Part shown: positions 36,439 to 43,900 of the stretch, piece after piece
How the letters are laid out: each line of letters starts with the position of its first letter
Numbering within the stretch: the first letter of the stretch is position 1
From: Sulfobacillus thermotolerans
GTDB lineage: Bacteria > Bacillota > Sulfobacillia > Sulfobacillales > Sulfobacillaceae
Assembly: GCA_002951815.1 (NCBI GenBank)
Contig: CP019454.1
Span: forward strand, 1,116,001 to 1,180,000
DNA length: 64,000 nucleotides
Reading direction: 5' to 3'
Notes under the pieces: model-generated
What the model was told of the DNA's origin: nothing
The model's input: the letters and a program-made list of their open reading frames with translations, nothing else
Database searches by the model: none
Made by a program: the position numbers and the translations under genes

Positions 36439-37692
36439 GTGCGGCAACATTTTTGGACGAAAAGGCGAATTGTGGGATTAATCGCGGCCGGGATTACCGT
36501 GGGGATTGGATTATCCAGGCCTGTGCAAAACATGGCGGCGTTACCCGATGCGGTGATGGTTCCTCAAGGTCAAAAAGTTGTCTTGCCTTGGAGCTCATGG
36601 CTGTCGTTGTCTTCGGCGTCCGTGGGCCCGGTGAATATCTCGGGTAATGTTGCCCAAGTCAGGGGGATGACGCCGGGCCGATTTCTCTTGCAAACGAAAT
36701 TGTTTGGATGGCTTCCATGGAGGCAAGTGCCCGTGGAGGTCACGAAGCCCATCTATGAGGTGCCTGGGGGAGAATCTATGGGGGTATTGGTTAATACCGA
36801 AGGGTTGGTGGTGACCCAATATGCCCCTGTGTGGAGTCATGGACGCTTTGAGGATCCGGCCGAGCAGGCAGGAATTGATAAGGGGGATGTGATTGTTCAG
36901 GTTAATCATCGCCCCGTTTATTCAGATCGAGCCTTAGCGCAAGCTGTGCAACAAGCGGGGCGGCGTCATCAAGCGGTGATGCTAGGAGTTCAAGGCAGTC
37001 GGAGTTTTCACCTTCGTTCCGTTCGTGCGCTGTGGTCTTCTCAGCATCATCGGTGGCAAATTGGGATTCTCGTACAAGACGGCGCGAGTGGTGTCGGGAC
37101 CTTAACGTTTTATAATCCGCATTCTTTGCAATATGCAGCACTGGGACACAGTATTACGGATGGCTTAACGCGTTCCCCTGTCGAAGTGCATAGTGGTCGT
37201 GTAACGGGCGCTGATATTGTCGGGATTATCGCTGGGACTGCCAATGCTCCGGGACAAAAAATTGGTGTTCTGACAGGGGGGCAAGATATTCAAGGGAATG
37301 TTCGCCATAACGGAATATTTGGGATTACTGGGACGTTATGGCATCGACCTTACGGCCCGGCTAAGCCTTTGCCTGTAGCGTTGCCCGATCAAGTCACACC
37401 GGGTCCAGCACATATTATCACGGTATTGCATGGACAACGCACCCATGCCTATGCGGTGCGCATTTTGAAAACGTATCCCCAATGGGCACCCCATACCAAG
37501 GGGTTGTTGTTTGAGGTGGATGATCCGCGGTTGTTAAGTCAAACGGGGGGAGTTATTCAGGGAATGAGTGGCAGCCCTATTATTCAAAACGGTCGCATTG
37601 TAGGAGCAGTCACTCATGTGTTAGTGAGCCGTCCTAGCTTGGGTTATGGGTGTTATGCGTATTGGATGGTCAAACAAAAATCTTTGACATAA
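36439..37692 (+). CDS. spoIVB: SpoIVB serine peptidase (S55)
   Basis: A 417-residue forespore-secreted protease that triggers pro-sigma-K processing. It has an N-terminal membrane anchor (about 12-30), a PDZ domain (about 110-195: GVLVNTEGLVV, AGIDKGDVIVQVNHRPV) and the S55 catalytic domain. The nucleophile Ser is in GGVIQGMSGSPIIQNGRIVGAVTH and the His in ALGHSITDG. The GTG at 36439 has GGGAGGTG at proper distance; the GTG at 36430 is too close. Spo0A follows, the canonical pair. Confidence 0.95.
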   Translation: MRQHFWTKRRIVGLIAAGITVGIGLSRPVQNMAALPDAVMVPQGQKVVLPWSSWLSLSSASVGPVNISGNVAQVRGMTPGRFLLQTKLFGWLPWRQVPVEVTKPIYEVPGGESMGVLVNTEGLVVTQYAPVWSHGRFEDPAEQAGIDKGDVIVQVNHRPVYSDRALAQAVQQAGRRHQAVMLGVQGSRSFHLRSVRALWSSQHHRWQIGILVQDGASGVGTLTFYNPHSLQYAALGHSITDGLTRSPVEVHSGRVTGADIVGIIAGTANAPGQKIGVLTGGQDIQGNVRHNGIFGITGTLWHRPYGPAKPLPVALPDQVTPGPAHIITVLHGQRTHAYAVRILKTYPQWAPHTKGLLFEVDDPRLLSQTGGVIQGMSGSPIIQNGRIVGAVTHVLVSRPSLGYGCYAYWMVKQKSLT

Positions 37693-37705
37693 CCGATCTT
37701 TAGCA

Positions 37706-37747
37706 GGAAATATGGCGGGCGATCACGAATTCGTTCGTCATATTTCC
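37706..37747 (+). repeat. 17-bp hairpin after spoIVB
   Basis: GGAAATATGGCGGGCGA (37706-37722) and TCGTTCGTCATATTTCC (37731-37747) pair along 17 positions with three G-U pairs in RNA and an 8-base loop. No T-tract follows, so it may act as an mRNA stabiliser, processing site or inefficient terminator between spoIVB and the downstream small gene/spo0A. Confidence 0.55.
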
Positions 37748-37779
37748 CTAAACGGAAGCGCTGAGAGGTGGTGGGATCC

Positions 37780-38013
37780 ATGGTTGATCATCCGCGAGCA
37801 GCCCTTTTTTTATGGCTTTTTTTTAGCGTTATCTTAGGCATTTTATGGATTATGAGTCAGTATGCACGGTCTTTGTGGCTGAAAACCAAAACCACGTATC
37901 TCCGTTTGGCGTGGATGCAAGAACAGGGATTGGTGTCGAAAAACAGAGAAATATGGAAGAATGAGAATGAAAAAGAGACTTCGCAAGACGGCAAAGATCA
38001 GGCAAAATCATAG
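37780..38013 (+). CDS. Small membrane protein between spoIVB and spo0A
   Basis: A 77-residue protein with one N-terminal transmembrane helix (about 8-28: ALFLWLFFSVILGILWIM), a basic amphipathic stretch (YARSLWLKTKTTYLRLAWMQ) and a hydrophilic, Lys/Glu-rich tail. The ATG at 37780 is preceded by GAGGTGG. It lies 48 bp upstream of spo0A and is probably cotranscribed with it. No family was recognised; an accessory sporulation role is suggested only by position. Confidence 0.6.
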   Translation: MVDHPRAALFLWLFFSVILGILWIMSQYARSLWLKTKTTYLRLAWMQEQGLVSKNREIWKNENEKETSQDGKDQAKS

Positions 38014-38061
38014 AAGAACGGTCTGTGGCAAATATCGAGTGCAAATGCGGGAGGATGGGAA

Positions 38062-38847
38062 ATGGCAATAAAGGTTTTGATTGCAGATGACAATCGTGAT
38101 TTTTGCGAATTGCTCCAGAACGCTATTGACAAACAAGATGGGCTGGAAGTCGTTGGAGTGGCGAATCATGGGGTGGAAGTGCTTGACATATTGAGTCAAC
38201 GCCCGGTAGACGTGATTGTTCTAGATATTATTATGCCTCATTTGGACGGAATAGGTGTGATGGAGCGGCTATCCGAAATGAATATGCCCAATCCGCCCCG
38301 CGTGATTATTCTCACGGCTTTTGGTCAAGAGACGATGACCCAACGAGCCTTAGAGTTAGGCGCAGATTATTACATCTTAAAACCTTTCAACCTCAAAGTA
38401 CTTGCGGAGCGGGTTAAGCAGCTTGGCGGGGCCTCGACAGCAGAACGTAAGGCGCCGGCGGCAAGTAGTGGCAAGGTGACGGTAGCACCTGTAAAGAATT
38501 TGGATGTCGAAGTTACGAATGTTATCCACGAAATTGGAATTCCCGCCCATATTAAAGGCTATTTATACCTCCGTGAAGCGATTGTCATGGTGATTGATCG
38601 CGTTGATTTACTGTCCGGAGTGACGAAGGAGTTGTATCCAGCCATTGCGCAGACGTATAAGACGACACCTTCTCGGGTGGAGCGCGCTATTCGTCATGCC
38701 ATTGAGGTGGCGTGGTCTCGGGGTAATGTCGATGTCATCAACGGGATTTTCGGCCACACTGTGAATCGTGATCGCGGGAAACCCACCAATTCGGAATTTA
38801 TTGCGATGGTTGCTGACAAATTGAGAATGCAGATTAAAGCCAGCTAG
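38062..38847 (+). CDS. spo0A: Sporulation master regulator Spo0A
   Basis: A 261-residue response regulator. The receiver domain (1-120) has the acidic pair Asp9-Asp10, phosphoacceptor Asp55 ([11 protein letters not shown]), the Thr in ILTAFGQ and the Lys in YILKPF. A short linker (125-145) precedes the Spo0A-specific DNA-binding domain with [21 protein letters not shown] and the C-terminal [15 protein letters not shown]. Phosphorylated Spo0A controls entry into sporulation. A strong terminator follows immediately. Confidence 0.97.
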   Translation: MAIKVLIADDNRDFCELLQNAIDKQDGLEVVGVANHGVEVLDILSQRPVDVIVLDIIMPHLDGIGVMERLSEMNMPNPPRVIILTAFGQETMTQRALELGADYYILKPFNLKVLAERVKQLGGASTAERKAPAASSGKVTVAPVKNLDVEVTNVIHEIGIPAHIKGYLYLREAIVMVIDRVDLLSGVTKELYPAIAQTYKTTPSRVERAIRHAIEVAWSRGNVDVINGIFGHTVNRDRGKPTNSEFIAMVADKLRMQIKAS

Positions 38848-38871
38848 GCCCCCATTTTTGGGGGCTTTTTT
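38848..38871 (+). terminator. Terminator after spo0A
   Basis: GCCCCCA and TGGGGGC form a 7-bp GC-rich stem with a TTTT loop, followed by six T. It begins at the base after the spo0A stop codon. Confidence 0.92.
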
Positions 38872-38984
38872 CTTGTCACACGGCTAGCCGGTTCCGAGTA
38901 TATTTTCGGTATCCGGGTAGTTTACCATTGAGAAGGTTTGTGACATGATGAGGAACGGAGTGCGAACAGACCTCCATAGGACAG

Positions 38985-39011
38985 AAAGGAAGTGACTCCC
39001 GCGCTGGCGGG
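38985..39011 (+). promoter_or_regulatory. Ribosome site separated from its start by a hairpin (leucine dehydrogenase)
   Basis: The only good SD (AAAGGAAG, 38985-38992) lies about 27 bases before the ATG at 39018. Between them CCCGC (38998-39002) and GCGGG (39007-39011) form a GC stem with a 4-base loop. Folding would bring SD and ATG to near-normal distance. No alternative in-frame start codon is nearer the SD. Confidence 0.5.
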
Positions 39012-39017
39012 TTAACG

Positions 39018-40085
39018 ATGAACATATTTGAGGCGATGGAGCAGTACGGACATGAAGAGCTTGTGTTTTGGTATGATCAAGCGGCGGGGCTGAAGGCCAT
39101 TGTGGCTATCCATGATACGACTTTGGGTCCTGCACTGGGCGGCTTGCGCATGTGGCCATACGACTCCGAAGATGACGCGATTACCGACGTCATGCGATTA
39201 TCTCGCGGCATGACCTACAAGAATGCGGCGATGGGATTGGACCTCGGTGGAGGTAAGTCTGTTATATGGGCTGACTCGCGGCACGATAAAACCGAAGCAC
39301 GATTGCGTTCATTTGGCCGGCTGATTCAAAGTCTTGGAGGCCGCTATATTACGGCGGAAGATGTTGGTGTCAACGCGGACGATATGGCGGTTGTGGCACG
39401 GGAAACCGAGTTTGTCGGCGGATTAAAGGAAACAAGTGGGGATCCCTCCCCAGCAACAGCTTTGGGTGTGCTAGAAGGCATGAAAGCGGCGATGATGTTG
39501 GCGTTTGGCAGTGCTGACTTTCATGGTCGTCGGATTGCGATTCAAGGGCTCGGTCACGTCGGGACGTTGTTGGGCGAAATGTTGAAGAATGAGGGTGCTA
39601 CGCTCATTGTCACAGACATTCATGAAGACGAGGGCCGGGTTGTGGCGGACCGATTAGGCGCGCAATGGGTGGCTCCGGATGCTATCTATGGGGTTGACGC
39701 GGATGTCTTTGCTCCTTGTGCGTTGGGTGCTATCATCAACGATCGCACGATTGATCAGTTTAAATGCCGAGTTATTGCTGGATCGGCCAACAATCAGCTC
39801 CAAGAACCGCGCCATGGCTTAGAGTTGATGAAACGTGGGATCGTGTATGTTCCAGATTATGTCATTAACGGGGGTGGAGTGGTGAATGTTGCCGACGAAT
39901 TCCACCGTGATGGTTATAATCAAGAGCGAGCCTATGCGCGGGTTCGCGGGATAGGCAAGCAGGTCCAAGAAATCTTGCAACATGCCCAACAAGCCCAAAT
40001 CCCTACCCAGGAAGCCGCCGACCAAGTGGCGGAAGCTCGGATTCATATTTTGGGGAGGGTAGATTCGACTTATATTCCGGAATAA
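39018..40085 (+). CDS. bcd: Leucine (branched-chain amino acid) dehydrogenase
   Basis: A 355-residue enzyme of the Glu/Leu/Phe/Val dehydrogenase family, deaminating branched-chain amino acids with NAD. The start MNIFEAMEQYGHEELVFWYD and the segment IHDTTLGPALGGLRMW are typical of leucine dehydrogenase. The catalytic Lys is in LDLGGGKSVI, and the NAD loop is IQGLGHVGTLLGEM. SANNQL and NGGGVVNVADE near the C-terminus are diagnostic. It is a single-gene unit here, not followed by bkd genes; a hairpin terminator lies behind it. Confidence 0.93.
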   Translation: MNIFEAMEQYGHEELVFWYDQAAGLKAIVAIHDTTLGPALGGLRMWPYDSEDDAITDVMRLSRGMTYKNAAMGLDLGGGKSVIWADSRHDKTEARLRSFGRLIQSLGGRYITAEDVGVNADDMAVVARETEFVGGLKETSGDPSPATALGVLEGMKAAMMLAFGSADFHGRRIAIQGLGHVGTLLGEMLKNEGATLIVTDIHEDEGRVVADRLGAQWVAPDAIYGVDADVFAPCALGAIINDRTIDQFKCRVIAGSANNQLQEPRHGLELMKRGIVYVPDYVINGGGVVNVADEFHRDGYNQERAYARVRGIGKQVQEILQHAQQAQIPTQEAADQVAEARIHILGRVDSTYIPE

Positions 40086-40104
40086 CAAAAATAGAGGAAT
40101 TTGC

Positions 40105-40139
40105 AAAGAGGATATCGAATGTTATGATGTCCTCTTTTT
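40105..40139 (+). terminator. Terminator after leucine dehydrogenase
   Basis: AAAGAGGATATC (40105-40116) pairs with GATGTCCTCTTT (40126-40137), one G-T pair, a 9-base loop, and a T-run continuing from the stem. Likely intrinsic terminator. Confidence 0.8.
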
Positions 40140-40183
40140 CATAATGCAAAAAATACCAGTCTAATAAAGGAGTTTCCGCCCGA

Positions 40184-40906
40184 ATGAGTCAAGAATTTGA
40201 CCATGTACCTGTCGCTGAGCTTGAGGCCTTGATTAAACGTCTGCCTACCGTTTTGCGTTCGCATGTTGCCGTTAACGAATGGGGAGCCATTGAAGAAATT
40301 CACGTGTTAACGACGTTGGATCGTTCGCCCAAGCAGATCGTACGTGATGTGGAAAGTGCCTTGTTGGCTCAGTGGGGCCTACGCGTAGACCATAAAAAAG
40401 TTTCTGTCGCGCAGATTATGGATGACCGGGCGACGCGGCCTTTAGCCCGGCTTACGGTAGTAGAATTTCGGATTGATTTGGATACGGTGCATCAAAATGC
40501 CCAGGGATATGTGCGGTTGCAGCCAGCGGATGATACGACGACGGCTTTTGAGGGTCGTTGGCACGGACGCTATGTACCTAGTCAGTATCACAATATTATG
40601 GCCTGGGCGACAGTTGACGCTGTGAATCAAATTCCCGAACTGGCGCAGCCAGTGGTATTAACAGAATTGCGAACGTTTCAGATGGCAGGGCGCACCATTG
40701 TAGCCGTTGCGCTCAGTTATGTGACGAATAAACGCAAAGAAGAAGTCTTAATTGGCGCAGCTCCGGAACGTGGCGACGGGCAGGGTGCGGCAGTTCGGGC
40801 TGTTCTCGATGCGGTCAATCGCCGGTTAGGTCAAATCGAGAGACCTGTGCCGAAAAAAGTATTAGGAAGCTCGGAAGAGTTGGATGAGCGAAAGGATGAA
40901 GAGTAG
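40184..40906 (+). CDS. Conserved protein of unknown function
   Basis: A 240-residue soluble protein without signal peptide or membrane segment. The first 80 residues contain an alternating strand-helix pattern (VAVNEWGAIEEIHVLTTLDRSP, KQIVRDVESALLAQWGLRVDHKKVSVAQI) that looks like a small ferredoxin-like regulatory domain. The second half (RLTVVEFRIDL onward) repeats an alpha/beta pattern with GRTIVAVALSYVTNKRKEEVLIGAAPE and looks like a conserved catalytic or binding core. No named family was recognised. The start ATG follows TAAAGGAG. Its stop shares a base with the start of the Hfq-like gene, so the two are translationally coupled. Confidence 0.7.
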   Translation: MSQEFDHVPVAELEALIKRLPTVLRSHVAVNEWGAIEEIHVLTTLDRSPKQIVRDVESALLAQWGLRVDHKKVSVAQIMDDRATRPLARLTVVEFRIDLDTVHQNAQGYVRLQPADDTTTAFEGRWHGRYVPSQYHNIMAWATVDAVNQIPELAQPVVLTELRTFQMAGRTIVAVALSYVTNKRKEEVLIGAAPERGDGQGAAVRAVLDAVNRRLGQIERPVPKKVLGSSEELDERKDEE

Positions 40907-41250
40907 TGTCAGGAGATAAATGGATTGAAATCCCCCACACCCAGCGTAGCGCGCGAGCCCGGGTGTCTAAGCCTCAGGTGCCTTCGAAACCCGAGCCTAG
41001 CAAAGCTGCGAGTACTCCGGGAAGCCGTACCAGCTATGTGCAAGACGCTTTTTATCAGCATCTCATTACAGGACGGATTCCGGTTGAAGTCACATTTTTA
41101 GACGGCACGACACTGGTTGGGACGATAGATGGGTTTGATACCTATGCCATCCTCGTGGTGTCTGGTGATGAAGAGGTGCTATTATTTAAATCGGCGATTC
41201 GTGCGATTCGTCGCTACGTGGGAGCTTTTGACGGTGATCCAACGCTGTAA
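40906..41250 (+). CDS. Hfq-like Sm-fold protein with N-terminal extension
   Basis: A 114-residue protein. Residues 45-105 match the bacterial Sm fold of Hfq: VQDAFYQHLITGRIPVEVTFLDGTTLVGTIDGFDTYAILV (helix plus Sm1) and EEVLLFKSAIRAI (Sm2). The usual Sm2 signature YKHAIS is altered to FKSAIR, losing the proximal-face His. The first 44 residues are a Pro/Ser/basic extension absent from ordinary Hfq. A role as an RNA-binding protein is likely by fold but unproven. It starts at a GTG overlapping the previous stop (TAGTG). Confidence 0.72.
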   Translation: MSGDKWIEIPHTQRSARARVSKPQVPSKPEPSKAASTPGSRTSYVQDAFYQHLITGRIPVEVTFLDGTTLVGTIDGFDTYAILVVSGDEEVLLFKSAIRAIRRYVGAFDGDPTL

Positions 41251-41354
41251 GATAGTTGGTGACGGGTAACGCGAGTAGCCATAATTGGCGCCAATCCTTA
41301 AATTCTTGTATTGTTCCGTAAAACAGAAGTTTCTGGACTTTATACATTATCTAT

Positions 41355-41393
41355 ACCTCCTCTTGCTAAAAGGATAGTCTAATATAAGGAGGT
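41355..41393 (+). promoter_or_regulatory. Anti-SD/SD inverted repeat before nudF
   Basis: ACCTCCT (41355-41361) is the exact complement of AGGAGGT (41387-41393), the strong ribosome site of nudF, with a 25-base loop. Both copies are next to TATACC/TTATACC. Pairing would hide the ribosome site. The rest of the 150-bp gap (41251-41400) holds no gene. Confidence 0.45.
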
Positions 41394-41400
41394 TTATACC

Positions 41401-41928
41401 TTGGAAGAACGGTCAGGAATGCCACGGTGGGTCTATCGAGGCCGTACGTTGTCTGTGAGGGTGGATCCCGTCAGGGTCGGCCGCTTAGATACCACGCGTG
41501 AAGTGGTCGTCCGCGTTCCTGCCGTGGCGGTCATTGCTGAAACTCAAGAGGGCACGGTGGTTGTCATTAAACAATATCGTTGGGCGGTACAGGATTTTCT
41601 TTGGGAGTTGCCCGCTGGTAAAGTTGACCCCGGAGAAAGCGCTTTGGAGGCCGCTCAACGGGAGCTCCGGGAAGAAACGGGGTACCGTGCAAAGTCATGG
41701 GAGTTTGTCGCAGACATTTATCCGTCTCCTGGGTATACCGATGAAAAACTTTCTCTCTATTTTGCAACGGATCTGAGCCTTGGGGCGCCTGCTTTAGAGG
41801 CTGATGAAGAGATTAGCACGGAACTTTGGACCCGACGCCAAGTCATCGAGTTTTTTAACCGCTCCACACCGCTGAATGGCATTGCCTATGCAGGGTTGCA
41901 GTGGTGGGTAAATCGTTCGGGCCGTTAA
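41401..41928 (+). CDS. nudF: ADP-ribose pyrophosphatase (Nudix)
   Basis: A 175-residue Nudix hydrolase. The Nudix box spans residues 73-95 (G-x5-E-x7-REL-x-EETGY pattern, complete), preceded by the VVVIKQYRWAVQDFLWELPAGKVDPG segment typical of ADP-ribose pyrophosphatases. It would split ADP-ribose to AMP and ribose-5-phosphate. The TTG start has an optimal AAGGAGG ribosome site. nudF near spoIIM is also seen in Bacillus. Confidence 0.92.
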   Translation: MEERSGMPRWVYRGRTLSVRVDPVRVGRLDTTREVVVRVPAVAVIAETQEGTVVVIKQYRWAVQDFLWELPAGKVDPGESALEAAQRELREETGYRAKSWEFVADIYPSPGYTDEKLSLYFATDLSLGAPALEADEEISTELWTRRQVIEFFNRSTPLNGIAYAGLQWWVNRSGR

Positions 41929-41944
41929 CGGGTCGTCTTAGGGT

Positions 41945-42727
41945 GTGAAGGCCGTGCTGACCAAAAGGGGGCATTCGGCAGTGGAGTCCTTGCCACACAT
42001 CAAACAAATTCATCAAAGTTTGTTGGACGCCAAGCACCATGATGGAGGTCTTCTCAAGCGTTTCGGCGCGTGGCTGCGCCAAGAACGCGAGCAGCACGGT
42101 CTGACCGCAACGGAATTGGCTCGGCGCATTGGTGTATCGCAAGTCCTCATTACTCGGGTTGAGCATGCGAATGCGGTGCTTAGTGAGGATAAACTGTCCA
42201 AAGTTTTTGAAGTGTTGCAGTTAGGGGCCAACGCTTGGCATCAGTTTATGGAAAGCGGTCAAGAACCCACGTTGCAAGAATTGGCTCAGTTTCTTCATGC
42301 CCAACTACAGGCGGCGCGTGTCGGTTGTCCTAGTCTGATTGGTGAATTTGGGCAACATGTTCGCTATCATCGCTGCGAAAGACATTGGACCGAAGGAGAG
42401 TTGGCGTTGCGTGTGGGTGTCACCAAACAAACCATTTGTGGCGTAGAGCAAGGTAGAATGGTCCCCAGTGCAGCGCTGATTGGACATTTAGCAGAAGAGT
42501 TAGACTTGTCATTACGACAATGGCATATGCCGTCGGACAGCTCAACGAGCACGGATTTAATTGCACAAGCGTTAAATCGCCTATGGGGCGGGTTATCGGA
42601 TGGTGACAAAATGCTGTTATTAGGCATGACGGAACGTTTAAGCGGCACACGGCCACTGTGGGAACCGAAGCGAGATAGTTGGGATGTTCCGTCGCCGCTT
42701 CCCGATCTTATGGGTCTCGATTCCTGA
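41945..42727 (+). CDS. Regulator with two XRE-type helix-turn-helix domains
   Basis: A 260-residue cytosolic protein. Two Cro/C1-type HTH domains are visible: about 44-97 (LRQEREQHGLTATELARRIGVSQVLITRVEH) and about 132-188 (VRYHRCERHWTEGELALRVGVTKQTICGVEQG). The region between is a helical linker, and a C-terminal segment of about 70 residues has no recognisable motif. It probably binds DNA as a tandem reader; targets are unknown. The start is GTG at 41945 or 41954, neither with a strong SD. It lies 16 bp after nudF and just before spoIIM. Confidence 0.75.
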   Translation: MKAVLTKRGHSAVESLPHIKQIHQSLLDAKHHDGGLLKRFGAWLRQEREQHGLTATELARRIGVSQVLITRVEHANAVLSEDKLSKVFEVLQLGANAWHQFMESGQEPTLQELAQFLHAQLQAARVGCPSLIGEFGQHVRYHRCERHWTEGELALRVGVTKQTICGVEQGRMVPSAALIGHLAEELDLSLRQWHMPSDSSTSTDLIAQALNRLWGGLSDGDKMLLLGMTERLSGTRPLWEPKRDSWDVPSPLPDLMGLDS

Positions 42728-42761
42728 GTGGATGCATAGGCTGTATGAGGAGGGACAGCCT

Positions 42762-43394
42762 ATGCATTCTGAGGCACCAACCAGCATCCTAGAAGATTAT
42801 TTGGCGCAGTATCTTACGCCCGTATATATTGCTGTTGCCACGATGGCGGTCGGGATATTATTTGGTGTTTTGGCCGTGGGTACGTTAACTCCAGCGGACA
42901 AATTATCACTGGTTGGTTATCTTCGGCATTTTATCGATATTCAGACGTCGACGCCCACGTATCATGGGGTCTTTCGCCAAGCGTTGACGGCGAATCTCAA
43001 ATTGTTGGGTTTGTTGTATCTGCTAGGGGTATCCGTCGCAGGCATGCCTTTGGTCATGGTGGCTCTTTTTTTTCGAGGCTTCGTGCTGGGGTTTTCTGCC
43101 GCTTTTGTTTTGATGTCTTTTCACTGGCAAGGTGCCGGATTGGCTGCTATCACCATGGGCTTGCAAAATGTTTTTATTGTTCCCGCCATCGTTATCGTAG
43201 GCGGAGTCGCCTTAGGATTTTCGTGGCAGTTGATTTCCACAAAAGGACGAGCGGCTCGCAGCACATTGTCTCAACGGTTTGCGGCATTTACGACGTTAGT
43301 GGTGGCCATGAGCTTTGTCGTGTTGGTGGGAACAGCGCTAGAGGCCTATGCGGCTCCTTTCTTAATGCATTTGTTGAGTGGATGGGGCATTTAA
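42762..43394 (+). CDS. spoIIM: Stage II sporulation protein M
   Basis: A 210-residue polytopic membrane protein with five hydrophobic segments, the SpoIIM layout; together with SpoIID and SpoIIP it drives engulfment in sporulation. Landmarks are FGVLAVGTL in the first helix, NLKLLGLLYLLGVSVAGMPLVMVALFFRGFVLGF, and ALEAYAAPFLMHLL at the end. The ATG at 42762 has GAGGAGGGA upstream; the earlier in-frame start overlaps the HTH gene and is less likely. A terminator follows. Confidence 0.93.
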   Translation: MHSEAPTSILEDYLAQYLTPVYIAVATMAVGILFGVLAVGTLTPADKLSLVGYLRHFIDIQTSTPTYHGVFRQALTANLKLLGLLYLLGVSVAGMPLVMVALFFRGFVLGFSAAFVLMSFHWQGAGLAAITMGLQNVFIVPAIVIVGGVALGFSWQLISTKGRAARSTLSQRFAAFTTLVVAMSFVVLVGTALEAYAAPFLMHLLSGWGI

Positions 43395-43420
43395 ACAAGG
43401 ATGTTAATGGAGAAACAATG

Positions 43421-43444
43421 CTGGCCTGAAAAGGCTGGTTTTTT
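43421..43444 (+). terminator. Terminator after spoIIM
   Basis: CTGGCCT and AGGCTGG pair over seven positions (two G-U) with a GAAA tetraloop, followed by six T. Good intrinsic terminator. Confidence 0.8.
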
Positions 43445-43565
43445 GTTGGTCACTGACTTTGAATCGAAACACTTCTCAGGCTTGTGCGCGTATGCTATTG
43501 TGCGGGGAGACCCAGTGAGTGCGCTGCGGTTGGATAAAAATACAATCGCCTTAGGAGAGGTAAAT

Positions 43566-43841
43566 ATGACGAATTTATATGTCGCATGGTTGACCATTGT
43601 CGACGAGGCTTTGAATCAAAAGAATCGTCCAGCGCATTTAGCGTACCTAGGTAATCTCTTCCGAGAGGGTCGTGTTGCTTGGGGCGGGCCCTTTGGTGAT
43701 CGTTCAGGGGGGATGGTCGTGTACCGAGCAAATTCATTGGAGGATGCCGTAACCATGGCAGAAGCCGACCCCGCTGTCTCATCTGGTGCGCGTACGGTTG
43801 TTGTAAAGCAATGGGAATTGTTAGACTTAGAGAAGTTTTAA
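43566..43841 (+). CDS. YciI-family protein
   Basis: A 91-residue ferredoxin-like dimeric fold protein. YVAWLTIVDEALNQKNRPAHLAYLGNLFREGRVAWGGPF with the conserved His and Gly-Pro-Phe, and DAVTMAEADPAV near residue 65, are YciI hallmarks. The biochemical role is undefined; some relatives are dehydrochlorinase- or muconolactone-isomerase-like. The ATG at 43566 has a TTAGGAGAGG ribosome site; the frame open upstream to 43401 has no SD and crosses the terminator. Confidence 0.85.
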   Translation: MTNLYVAWLTIVDEALNQKNRPAHLAYLGNLFREGRVAWGGPFGDRSGGMVVYRANSLEDAVTMAEADPAVSSGARTVVVKQWELLDLEKF

Positions 43842-43900
43842 CCATCGGCGTTGGTGGGAGGCTGGCCATAAGAGATGTGGCTGTCTCCCTATTCGTTCTA

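Noticed and set aside
43401-43565. N-terminal extension of the YciI gene
   Set aside because: It would run through the spoIIM terminator and has no ribosome site; the ATG at 43566 gives the normal family length.
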